A DNA stretch of 64,000 nucleotides from NCBI GenBank assembly GCA_031002005.1, contig JARYHS010008074.1, positions 348,650,932 through 348,714,931 of the forward strand, given 5' to 3'. Made by a program: the position numbers and the translations under genes. A model generated the notes under the pieces. The model was not told the origin of the DNA, did not search any database, and saw nothing but the letters and a program-made list of their open reading frames with translations. This stretch comes from Vandiemenella viatica (taxonomy: Eukaryota > Arthropoda > Insecta > Orthoptera > Morabidae). Of this stretch, positions 47,666 through 56,764 are shown piece after piece. Position 1 is the stretch's first letter. Every line of letters begins with the position of its first letter.

Positions 47666-48186
47666 TGTTAGTATTAAATTAATTAGATATAGTTTTACAC
47701 TGTTTGATGCGCAACGGATAATAATTACAATAAAACGCTTGAGCTCTCGTTTAACTCAATTTTATTTACTCTTATCAACAAACCAACGTGCACTCTTTAT
47801 AAAATTACTACAAACATTCCAGAACACAAAAATCTGTACGCTAACTTTTACGCCGCCGTAATAGCTTCCTTCCTTTCTCCTTTTTCTTTTACCACACTGG
47901 TGCCAACTTCAAGCAAACAAACTTACAAGATTTAATCTTAAATTACCCCAATTACTATACATACTACTACGCTGTGAAAACCTGTGATACATTAACTTAA
48001 AAACTTATTTACAAACATTTATTACAATATTATTTGTCATATTATTTCCAAGCAATGGCTTGTGAGTGGGACGTCACAAATGTTAGCCCTGGACGACTTG
48101 CCATTTAATTTTGTAGATGGTATAGGATTCCGTCGAGTAGTTATTGCAGCTTTGCCTCGATAGAAATTAAGAGGATGACAGTTTTT
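47666..48186. mobile_element. Insertion inside the hAT transposase, unclassified
   Basis: About 521 bp that interrupt the transposase reading. CACGT stands on both sides (47661-47665 and 48187-48191) as a possible 5-bp target duplication. The left end TGTTAGTATTAAAT looks like an LTR start, and at about 47898 ACCACA is followed by TGGTGCCAACTTC, which resembles an LTR end plus primer-binding site. Alternatively, a minus-strand frame ending at 48037 (NFYRGKAAITTRRNPIPSTK...) may be the tail of some coding sequence. I cannot decide between a solo or partial LTR element and another type. Confidence 0.5.
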
Positions 48187-48191
48187 CACGT

Positions 48192-48734
48192 AATTAGTAT
48201 GCGATGATTTGTGCAATCGACCAGCAAGTAAAATAAAACAGTTAATAGGAGATTTCGAAACATTATCCTTCACAAGTGATATCTGATCGGAGATGAGTTG
48301 TGGCGTTTCTTTACTTGCTTTGACCGCACACGGGATCACCACTGATTTTCGGAAAATTACTATCGTTTTGAAATCTGAAGTTATGGAAGGACGACATGCG
48401 GGAGAAGCTGTTTCGTCCAAATTCCAATCTTTTTTCCAAGACTGTGGCATAAAAACTGATGCAGTTCATTGCGCAGTACGTGATCGAGGATCTAATATGA
48501 TTAAAGCAATGATGTTGTCAGACATCAAGATTTTGATTGCGGCATTCACCAACTGCAGCGCTGCATCAAATCTGTTACACAGACAGAGGAATGGTTAGAG
48601 CAGCTGGTATTAAATCTAAAGAGAATTGCAACGCATTTTGATCATTCTTTAATAGCCCAAGAAACATTGAGAAAATTACAAACGGAAACGCTAAATCAAC
48701 CTGCTCTATCTGCAATACAAGATTGTCCTACTAG
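48192..48734 (+). pseudogene. hAT transposase, catalytic core, exon part before the intron
   Basis: Resumes with ASKIKQLIGDFETLSFTSDI (about 48210-48270), where a TGA replaces the Trp of the usual TSDIW motif that carries the first catalytic Asp. It continues with SCGVSLLALTAHGI, LKSEVMEGRHAGEAV, and AVHCAVRDRGSNMIKAM (about 48460-48510; second acidic region, DRGSN where most hATs have DNAxNM), then after a frame change the CIHQLQ-like stretch and EEWLEQLVLNLKRIATHF, ending in CPTR at the splice donor. These segments form the RNase H-like fold that cuts and joins DNA. The stop and the frame change make it inactive. Confidence 0.82.
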
Positions 48735-48806
48735 GTGAGTAATCCAATTCATACCCTTCCTTACGAAATATTTAATTTAAATATTTATATAATGTTAGTT
48801 TTTCAG
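48735..48806 (+). other. 72-bp intron in the hAT transposase
   Basis: A perfect donor, AG/GTGAGT, and acceptor, TTTTTCAG/GTGG, flank 72 AT-rich bases. Splicing joins CCT ACT AG to G TGG, giving the CPTRW motif that hAT transposases conserve at this point. This supports both the intron and the family assignment. Confidence 0.82.
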
Positions 48807-49722
48807 GTGGAACAGTACATATTATATGATGGAGATTTTTATAAAAATTAAAGACTCAATTGTGTTGTACCTCAGCCAAGAGAAAATTGCCACAATAATT
48901 CCAGATGGTTGGATAAACGTTGAAAAGTATGTAAAAATATTCAGGCCCTTTTAGGAAGTCACCAAGGAGTTCATTAGTTCTCAAGGAATGAATTCCTCTG
49001 TTATACCACTTGTACAAGTTATTGTTAGTACTTTGCAAGTGGAGGACGTAAAACCCGATACTTCAAATGATTTCAAAATAGTAATTTAAAAAAAGACAGA
49101 TGAATTAAATTCCAGATTTATTGATTTGAGCAAAAAAAATTTTGCACTATTACTACATATTTGGATCCACGATATAAGACGAAATTCTTTAACGAGATTA
49201 CCAAACAGGAGGTAGAAAACCAGTTAATTCGAATTATGACTAAGAAAAATGATGAAGTAGAGATGATCGATCAAGATGAATACTGTCCTTCTGATCCTAA
49301 GAAAAAGAAAGAAAATGAACCTATCGCAAGTTCGCAGGAATATCATCCTTCGACAAGTAAGGCATTTAAACAACATTCATTGGTGATATTAGAATCTATT
49401 TTAAACTCTAGTGATGATTCTTGTTACCAATTAGAACCCGTTGCGAAGGAAAAACAAGTGTTACAAGATTACAACAAAAAAAAAAAGACTTCCATTAAAA
49501 GAAGATCCTCTTAAGTGGTAGCAAATGAACGCTCACAAATTTTCCATGTTGTTACCATTAGTTCGCAGGTTTTTGTCAGCTCCACCTAGCAGTGTTGCCA
49601 GCGAACAATTGTTCAGCAGAGCAGCCTTACTTTATGATATAAGAAGAAGCAGAAAGGGAGAAAAGGTAGGTAAACTTTTGTTTTTAAAATATAACTTGCC
49701 ACTTTTAAATTTCGAATATTAA
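48807..49722 (+). pseudogene. hAT transposase, C-terminal part with hATC dimerisation domain
   Basis: After the splice acceptor: WNSTYYMMEIFIKIKDSI and the insertion-domain helices, with stops near 48952 and 49088. Next DPRYKTKFF (about 49163; usual LDPRFK), an acidic, Lys-rich linker (49200-49510), and then 49525-49722: FLSAPPSSVASEQLFSRA and EKVGKLLFLKYNLPL, the hATC dimerisation motif near the C-terminus. The stop at 49720-49722 is the natural end. The glutamate of the catalytic triad is expected in the hATC region, and SEQLFS fits its usual setting. Several frame changes separate the blocks. Confidence 0.88.
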
Positions 49723-49944
49723 TTAAGTACTTAGAAAAATACTATTTCTTAATTAAAAGTCAATTACTGATTGGTTTGATTATTAAAATAAACATAATTA
49801 TTTCGCTTAGCACTTTCATTAAATATAAATAATATAAATTTTCAAACACTTCGGCTTCCGTTTCCGCTTCAGATTCCACAAAAATCCAAATATAACATCC
49901 GCTTCTGGTTCCGCTTCCGTAATGTCGCTTCCGTTACACCTCTA

Positions 49945-50180
49945 GTTGAAATGCAGCCTGGAACAAATTGCAAACTGACATTCCGTATCACAGCTTCTAG
50001 TTCACCCCGTTCTGGGACTTGTTCGGGTATACAAATGTTTTGTTTACTTCTGGTAACAGCTGATGGCAAATTAATTAAACTTGGTACAAATGATTCACAT
50101 CGGAATTATAAAAGTAGTGTGCGGTTAAATTAACCCCAATTAGACCGCGCAACGCCGATACTATCCTAATAAAAAAAAAA
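49945..50180 (+). repeat. Duplication (49945-49952) and right part of the dispersed repeat
   Basis: GTTGAAAT at 49945-49952 is the partner of 46095-46102. The repeat then continues (GCAGCCTGG...) to ACCGCGCAACGCCGATACT and an A run near 50171-50180. The GCAACGCCG ending and A-rich terminus are shared with the copy at 60610-60790. Confidence 0.65.
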
Positions 50181-50340
50181 GTGAAGAAGAATGTGATATA
50201 TTCTTTCATGCTCTACTGGTTTCCCGTAATTACTATAAAAACAATTTTAATATAATTTATGTAGACTAAGAAACTGTTTGTCTAACTACAGCATGTGGTA
50301 GACACAGTTTACAAAGTGCTGCCTATACTGTAAATGATTG

Positions 50341-51060
50341 TCAGGAAAATTTACCATCTATGTAAGGGAACTGTCTCTGCAACTCCTGTTCAAACTCCTT
50401 CATTTGGATTGGACAGCCTACTTGTGCGGCGTATTCTTGCAGAACATCCAGGCTTCTTCCTTTGACCACTATCTTAATCTTCGTGATTCTGTCACTAATC
50501 TCTTTCTTTCTCAGCCACCCTCTCACAACTATCCCTACTCCATTTCTTCTCCCTTCCTCATTTCCATTCCAGTAGAGTTGGAAACCATTTCTCAGTTCCC
50601 ACCTACTCTTTCCTTTCCACTTTGTCTCACCCAACCCCAAAACATCCAACTTCCTTCTCTCCATCATGTCCACAATTTCCTTTATATATATATATATATC
50701 TGCTTAACGTTTCTTAACAGCGAGGTCTTTAGAGACGGTAAAGAATTGGGGGCAAGGAATGGGAAGGAATTCAGCCATGGCCTTTTAAAGGAAGCATACC
50801 GGCATTTGCCTGGAGTGATTTGGGAAACCATGGAAAACCAAAATCTGGATGCCCGGACGGGGATTCGAACCGGCGTCCTCCCGAATACGAGGCCAGAACG
50901 CTAACCATTACACCACCACGCTCTGTAACACAATTTCCTCCACTTTCCTAGTTAATGTCCGTATATTCAAGGATCCAAATTTTAAATCGTTTCCATTCTG
51001 TCCATTGCTCAGTCGTTTCCGAGGCTTGTTTTTGATTTGCAAGCAAGCTCTATCCACAAT
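50341..51060 (-). pseudogene. RTE endonuclease N-terminus, inverted, split by a SINE
   Basis: On the minus strand, LNIRTLTRKVEEIV (about 50985-50940) is followed, across the SINE, by DMMERRKLDVLGLGETKWKG, NGVGIVVRGWLRKK and VLQEYAAQVGCPIQMKEFEQEL, ending at YIDGKF (about 50350). This is the N-terminal half of an APE-type endonuclease (first Asn in the NIRTL motif, catalytic Glu in GETKW). The region 51060-51243 is its 5' untranslated leader. Removing the SINE and one 11-bp duplication gives a continuous reading; the frame is otherwise open for 110 codons from 50673 to 50341. Confidence 0.85.
50682..50928 (-). repeat. SINE, complete, with 11-bp target duplication
   Basis: A full SINE on the minus strand inserted in the RTE endonuclease. 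The duplication CACAATTTCCT stands at 50671-50681 and 50929-50939. The head carries A box GTGGTGTAATGGTTAGCG and B box GGTTCGAATCC; the tail is an AT repeat at 50683-50699. Good preservation marks a recent copy. Confidence 0.95.
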
Positions 51061-51242
51061 CGGTTTGCTAGGTCTGTCGTAGCTTCACCAGAGCCCCGTT
51101 GGCCGCTAATTTCAGGGTTCCTGTAGGGCCTTCTCAGGTACCATATCGGTCCCAGGGCACACTAGGTCCCCACCGTACCTCACCCCCACAGGCAATCCCC
51201 TACTTTATGCCGTTGCCCATCTCCCACTGCGTGGAGGAGGGG

Positions 51243-52042
51243 TTGGGGTGATCGCTTTTGGGAACGATCTGATGATCTGGGGAGGTGATGAAGAGGAACT
51301 GCAGCGGCAGTTGGATGTATGGGCAGACAGTATGGAGGAATATGGCCTAAAATTTAATGTAAAGAAATGTGAGTACATGGTAACAACCAGAAAGAAGAAT
51401 AGGATAACCCAGGGAATTGTAGTGGCTGGTGAACAACTAAATAAAGTTCAAGTGCTTGGTGAGTGTAATAGAGGAATGTGGAGGAGATGATGGCGAGATA
51501 AGTGAAAGAAGAAGACAAGCAGAGGCGTTTATAAGCAGCATTAGAAGCCTGATATGGAATAAAGATGTGCCACAGAGAAGCAAGAGAGTAATTTGTCACA
51601 CATACTATGTGCCTATATTGAGACATGCTGCTGAAGAAGCGGAATATCAGCAGGGTACAAGCAAGCGAAATGAAGTTCTTAAGAGGTAGAATTGGAGTTA
51701 CTAAAATGGACAGGATAAGGAATGAAGTGATTAGATGCACCATAAAAGAGGAACGCCAACAGAAAAGGGTAGAGAGGAACATACTGAGATGCTATGGACA
51801 TGTAAAGAGAATGAAGGTTCAGAGAATCCCAAGAAAAATCCATGAAATTAAGATGCATGGTTAAGACCCAGAGGAAGACCAAGAGATGGCCGGCTGAAAG
51901 GAGTGGATGGAAGAGAGGAGATGACTGGAACATGATGGTGACAGAGAGAGGTGATGGGAACAAAGAAGGAAATAGAGAGGCTTGTGCATAAAGCAGACCC
52001 GGCCAGTGGCTGGAAACTGTTGAGGATGATCATGATGATGAT
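51243..52042 (+). pseudogene. RTE reverse transcriptase, C-terminal half
   Basis: Starts directly in the catalytic box, IAFGNDLMIWGGDEEELQRQ (the usual FADD reads FGND), followed by LDVWADSMEEYGLKFNVKKC, EYMVTTRKKNRITQGIVV and, after a frame change near 51460, SVIEECGGDDGEISERRRQA, RSLIWNKDVPQRSKRVI, then VQASEMKFLRGRIGVTKMDR and ERNILRCYGHVKRMKVQRIP. The C-terminal end (KADPASGWK) lies near 52010, followed by a GATGAT repeat as the element's terminus. At least three frame changes break the protein. Length and order match the C-terminal half of RTE proteins. Confidence 0.88.
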
Positions 52043-52045
52043 GTA

Positions 52046-52125
52046 AGGGATCTGGGAAACAAAACTTTTTGACAGACCACTGTTTGAAGATGGTGGAGTA
52101 ATATGGAGTCACAAAAAAAGATACA
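52046..52125 (+). repeat. Small CR1-like LINE fragment
   Basis: About 80 bases closely resemble 24975-25055 of the nested CR1-like element (GGGAAACAAAACTTTTTGAC.. against GGGTTACAAAACTTTGGTC.., then AGACCA-TTGAA-ATGGTGGAGTAATATGG). It codes for the LVRPLLEYGSVVWDPH region. Confidence 0.55.
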
Positions 52126-52486
52126 AATACAAGAGACAACAATAATACTTATAGTTTGAAAATTACCTTTGCGTATGGACTTCTCTGCCCAAAAAAAAAG
52201 AAAAAAAATCAGAATTGTGTCGGATCATCGGCCAATAATAATTTGGCTTCCAGGAACCTCGAGGAACTTAGCAATAACTGAGAACCGCGCTAAGATAATT
52301 TCTATTCTTAATGTACTTTATACACAGACGGAAAAAAAAATCCCAACACCAAGAAAAAATTATTGTAGAGTAATGAAATTTGGACAATGCATTTGTCAAG
52401 TTAACATGTTTAATTGATTAAATTTTCAAGATCACAGGTTAATTTAAGCTCAAGAAAATGCATTTCAAATGTGAAATACTGTTAAA

Positions 52487-53245
52487 TTAATAGCCGGTGT
52501 AACCTCCAGAATTTTGAATGCAAGCCTGCAAACGTGAATGCATTGTGTCATACAGGTTTCGAATGTCACTTTGTGGTATGGAGTTCCATGCTTGTTGTAC
52601 TTGTGCTGTCAATACTGGGACGGTCAGTGCTGGCTGTGGATGATGCTGGAGTTGTCGTCCAATGATATCCCATACGTGTTCAATTGGAGACAGATCTGGT
52701 GATCTCGCAGGCCAAGGTAACATGTCGACACTCTGTAGAGCACGTTGCGAGACAACAGCGGTATGAGGGCGAGCGTTATCCTGTTGAAAAACTCCCCCTT
52801 GAATGCTGTTCATGAATGGCAGCACTACAGGTTGAATTACCAGACTGACGTACAAATTTGCAGTCAGTGTGTTTGGTATAACCACAAGAGTGCTCCTGCT
52901 GTCATAGGAAATTGCTCCCCAGACCATGACTCCAGGTGTAGGTCCAGTGTGTCTAGGCCGCAGACAGTTTGGTTGCAGGCGTTCCCCTGGCCTCCTTCTG
53001 ACCAACACTCGGCCATCACTGGCACCAAGGCAGAACCTGCTTTCATCAGAAAACACAACAGATCTCCACTCCGTCCTCCAATGAGCTCTGGCTTGACACC
53101 ACTGGAGTCGCAAACGGCGATGGCTTGTAGTCAGTGGAATGCACGCTACAGGGCGCCTGGCTCGGAGCTGTCCTTGAAGTAACCGATTTCTAACAGTTCG
53201 TTGTGTCACTGTGGTACCAACTGCAGCTCGAATTTCTGTAGTGCT
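52487..53245 (-). pseudogene. Tc1-like transposase, N-terminus replaced
   Basis: An open frame of 258 codons (53263-52487), of which the first eight or so are antisense of the other arm. True Tc1-like sequence starts at TTEIRAAVGTTVTQRTVRNR (end of the helix-turn-helix region), then the DDE core: VVFSDESRFCLG (first Asp), GGVFQQDNARPHTA (second Asp), WPARSPDLSPIEHVWD (Glu), with GVMVWGAISY between. By my count 32 residues separate the second Asp from the Glu, against 34 in standard Tc1. It ends ACIQNSGGYTGY, a usual C-terminus. About 70-80 N-terminal residues with the paired DNA-binding domain are gone. The enzyme would cut and paste DNA at TA sites; this form lacks end recognition. Confidence 0.9.
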
Positions 53246-53576
53246 GCCATTCATGAACAGCATTCAAGGGGGAGTTTTTCAACAGGATAACGCTCGCCCT
53301 CATACCGCTGTTGTCTCGCAACGTGCTCTACAGAGTGTCGACATGTTACCTTGGCCTGCGAGATCACCAGATCTGTCTCCAATTGAACACGTATGGGATA
53401 TCATTGGACGACAACTCCAGCATCATCCACAGCCAGCACTGACCGTCCCAGTATTGACAGCACAAGTACAACAAGCATGGAACTCCATACCACAAAGTGA
53501 CATTCGAAACCTGTATGACACAATGCATTCACGTTTGCAGGCTTGCATTCAAAATTCTGGAGGTTACACCGGCTAT
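53236..53576 (+). pseudogene. Tc1-like transposase C-terminal third, inverted copy
   Basis: On the plus strand the right arm encodes the same C-terminal residues as the left arm, from VLPFMNSIQGGVFQQDN to QNSGGYTGY, without a difference over about 112 residues. The frame continues upstream by chance to 53211. It carries the second Asp and the Glu of the DDE triad but not the first Asp, and has no start of its own. Confidence 0.9.
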
Positions 53577-53745
53577 TAATTTAACAGTATTTCACATTTG
53601 AAATGCATTTTCTTGAGCTTAAATTAACCTGTGATCTTGAAAATTTAATCAATTAAACATGTTAACTTGACAAATGCATTGTCCAAATTTCATTACTCTA
53701 CAATAATTTTTTCTTGGTGTTGGGATTTTTTTTTCCGTCTGTGTA

Positions 53746-56350
53746 AGAATCTAGTAATTAAAAATTTTAATGAAACTTAATTTTATTTAAACTATTAGGG
53801 AAAATTATTTAAAAACTCTAATGGTAGTGAAAACTCTAATCACTTTAGAAAAAGGGAAAATGCGTTGAATTGTACGCATGCTACTCTCCCTTTATTAAAG
53901 TTTTTCTTTTTGATGGTACAGTTAAAGGTAATCTGAGAAGCAGTTATTTAGTTACGCAATAGTAGCCAAACGGTATCCATTCAACAAGGTAAACATTAAC
54001 TGTTTAGGCTAGATGGAAAAAAATATAAAAGCGTTGCGTTATCCTTTCCAACTCGCAGTGAAGTAAGAAATACCATCGTAAATACGCTTCGTAGAATTGC
54101 TGAATCACTTCTCAGTTAGAAGGATGCTCGCCAGCACGCTGCCTCGAGCCCAAGCGGTAAACGTTTCGCAAACACATTTCTCATTTCTTATTTGCTGCCG
54201 GGACGCTAATGGAATATTATTACAGTAAACAGAACAAGAAACTTCTATGCTAACTGCGAAACGGAAACAGCATTGAACGTGGTTTTACTCTACCTTACAG
54301 ACGAGAAACCTTTCAAAAGATATTGGGGTCATATACAACGTGAGATCTGCAGAGCATATTTCCCTTGGTTTGGGTTTGCCGAACCGTATATGCAGACGTT
54401 CCGCCCCAGCACAGCCGCATCTTATTAATAGATTTCCTGTGCCAATAAAACATATACATTAACGAAAAAGATATCACGAATGTTATCTCTATCAAGGAAC
54501 CATGTTTAAGGAAAATTCATTATCTATGTTTACCAAATATACTGTTACTCGACTTAATAGTTTTAATTAGTCGTCCTCAACGTTTTCTTGCAGGATTCGT
54601 CTGCTTCCAAAGATCAATTTTCTCTCTGTCTGGTGCTTCCTATTAATCCTCTCTGTTCTCTAATATAGATCAAACCTTTTAATTTTCAACTCTATATTTC
54701 CATTTTACCCCCTGAAGATCCCTCAAGAGGGTAATAGTGCTCAGTGAAACTGGTTTAAGCCCATCTGATAGATGGAGAGAAGCATGGAGCACCAGGGCTC
54801 CGCCCTCCCTCCTGCATCACAACCAAGCCGCCAGGGTTTGAACTCAACGGTAAAATCTGGCCTGCTCTTAATAGAATTAGGACCAATTGTGGAAGATACG
54901 CAAACTGATTTACCGCCTGTGACTGTGGTACTGAGAGACAGACTATTCAACACACAGTGACCGCATGCACTCTGCAAGCCTATCCTCAACAGCCCAGCGA
55001 CTTCTTGATGGTGGTTGAAATGGCAATTAACTATTATCAAATCTGGACCTTTCTCTGTAAATATCTTTTATCTTAAAAATTTTATTCTGTATTATATTTA
55101 TACATACGTACTTATGAATGCAATTTCGGTCACACGTTAAACAAATATATAAATAACCCTTCTCACCCTACTACCAATTTGAAATCCCTGTTGCCTTCGC
55201 CCGTCCACTGTCATGTATAACCACATTTATTACGCCATGCGGAACAATAACATTCATTTCATTGTACAGATCAATTTCTTCAGTCTTTCCCCAGTACAGA
55301 CATTTGCTACAGAATTACCTTTTCTGCGTAAATTTTTGCTCGCGTCTTCTTTGAGGAGCGTAAAGTGATCGTAAAGCATGATAAAAATCGAAATGTGTTA
55401 AATTTGTGGATGTGGGTATTTTTGTACAGTCACCACGACATTATAATTGCAGCCTGGATTAGTACGGTTGTAGACAAAAATTTTAAGAAACGTAAAATGT
55501 AACGCATTATACTGACATCTCCGCACTCTCATGGAATAATTTTCGGAACTGACAGTAGCGAGAATTGAACATTTTGACAGTTGCTACAATTCGTCCAGCA
55601 CGCACACAATTTCAGAAAGCAGTCACATTTGTTAACACCTCCGATGAAACCTTGTACTATTTATCTCCGCTTGACCAGGTGATCAGCAAACTGTTGACAG
55701 TTACTGTATCTACATATCCCAACCAGTGCTTCAACTACAATCAATACCACCATGTAATTACACAAAATCTTGTAACATTTTTTTTTTTAAATTCTCAATC
55801 TCGTTTAGACATCCAAAATATTTCCCATTTTATGTACGATAAATTGTGAATGATTGTTAATTACTGAATTAGAGATCAAAAGGACCGAGATTCAGATCCC
55901 GGTCTCGGTTTCCACTTCTGGCCAATTATATTTTATGTTACTGAAGTACGACAGAACGCTTCTAATGGATTCCACCTTAATTTGTAATCAATTAATTACT
56001 GATAAAACCTTGAAAGGTTACTTTTTACTGTCCTATAAACAGGCTACACCATGAAAACATATTCTTTGTGAAATAATTAATCAATTTTCACTTCCACTTT
56101 TGTATGAGATAAAATTAACATTCATTATCTAACTATTTTACATGTTCCTCAGGTTGATGAAATATAATTAAGGATATGATTTGATCAGATTATTGCTTGA
56201 GAAGGGAGATATTTTAATACAAAAACAAATTTACTATTTATTTTTAGTATCAAACGACGAACAGCAAAAAAAAAGAAAGAAATCTAAGCACATAGCTTAT
56301 CAGCAAGTTAGAAATAAAATTCCAATAATGCCATTTATTGTTAAGGAAGT
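53746..56350. other. Unclassified DNA
   Basis: About 2.6 kb without a recognised gene or element. Segment 54730-54980 is less AT-rich and holds overlapping frames of 62 and 99 codons on opposite strands, neither recognised. A GATTCAGATCC at about 55891 looks like a B box but has no A box. Confidence 0.45.
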
Positions 56351-56351
56351 G

Positions 56352-56590
56352 TAATGACCGAGCGTGGTAGGCGAACGGTAACGCACTGGCCTCGCTTTCT
56401 GGAGGACGTGGGTTCGAATCCCCGTCCGGCAATCCGGATTTGGGTTTTCCATGGTTCCCCAGATTACTCCAGGCAAATGCAATAATGGTTCCTTTGAAAG
56501 ACCGTGGCCGAATTCCTTCATGTACCTTGCCCCCAGTTCTTTACCGCCTCTAATGACCTCGACGTCGACAAGGTGTAAGGAAAGAAGCAA
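56352..56590 (+). repeat. SINE, complete, plus strand
   Basis: One of the best copies for defining the family: head CCGAGCGTGGTAGGCGAACG with B box GGTTCGAATCC, central block TTTTCCATGGTTCCCCAGA, CCAGGCAAATGC, and tail CTCTAATGACCTCGACGTCG, ending in GAAGCAAATA. No clear target duplication. Confidence 0.92.
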
Positions 56591-56764
56591 ATAGGGAGAG
56601 ATTAATGTCCATTTATACAAAGGTAAAAGCAACCAAAATGTTATTATTTGCTAGGAGAGATGTTATTGGTGTTTGTGGGAACTTATTAGTATTTACATAA
56701 ACTATTTTAATTACATTAATTATAACATGTATTAATAGGTATGTAACTTATCGCTACCAAATGT

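Larger units (their letters stand above)
46103..49944 (+). mobile_element. hAT transposon, ZBED type, degenerate
   Basis: A 3842-bp element with a perfect 8-bp duplication (GTTGAAAT) and imperfect terminal inverted repeats: TAGGTGTGTAACAGAGC on the left against TAGAGGTGTAACGGAAGC read from the right. Both ends contain repeated GGAAGCGG/CCGCTTCC-type motifs, for example at 46136-46215 and 49850-49935, which look like sub-terminal binding sites. It encodes a BED-finger hAT transposase with one intron and has received an insertion at about 47666-48186. Stops make it non-autonomous now. Confidence 0.93.
50341..52042 (+). mobile_element. RTE-clade LINE with inverted 5' part
   Basis: A second RTE-type element. 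From 50341 to about 51243 the sequence is antisense and, read on the minus strand, runs from the 5' untranslated region (51243 downward) into the endonuclease. From about 51243 to 52042 it is sense and runs from the catalytic box of the reverse transcriptase to the 3' end, a GATGAT repeat. Antisense 5' part followed by sense 3' part is the layout left by twin priming during retrotransposition. The middle of the ORF (rest of the endonuclease, first half of RT) is missing. A SINE at 50682-50928 entered later. No target duplication was found. Confidence 0.85.
52323..53743 (-). mobile_element. Tc1-like element with 508-bp inverted ends
   Basis: A 1421-bp element flanked by TA on both sides (52321-52322 and 53744-53745), starting with CACAGACGG. 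The last 508 bp at each side (52323-52830 and 53236-53743) are inverted copies that look identical and have the same length. Each arm contains a terminal repeat, an untranslated part and the C-terminal third of a Tc1/mariner transposase. The 405-bp middle carries the rest of the transposase that is left, on the minus strand. The normal left end and the N-terminal DNA-binding domain are missing, replaced by the second copy of the right end. Confidence 0.95.

Noticed and set aside
47616..47861. 81-codon plus frame starting in the hAT transposase
   Set aside because: It runs from a shifted frame of the transposase into the inserted DNA; a chance fusion.
48037..48450. 137-codon minus frame as a gene
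   Set aside because: Its first two thirds are antisense of the hAT transposase; only the last 50 or so codons lie in the unclassified insertion.
54741..55040. 99-codon minus frame
   Set aside because: No motif, opposed by a frame on the other strand, in a mildly GC-richer patch; likely chance.
55865..55920. B-box-like GATTCAGATCC as part of a SINE
   Set aside because: No A box at a suitable distance and no shared body with the SINE family.
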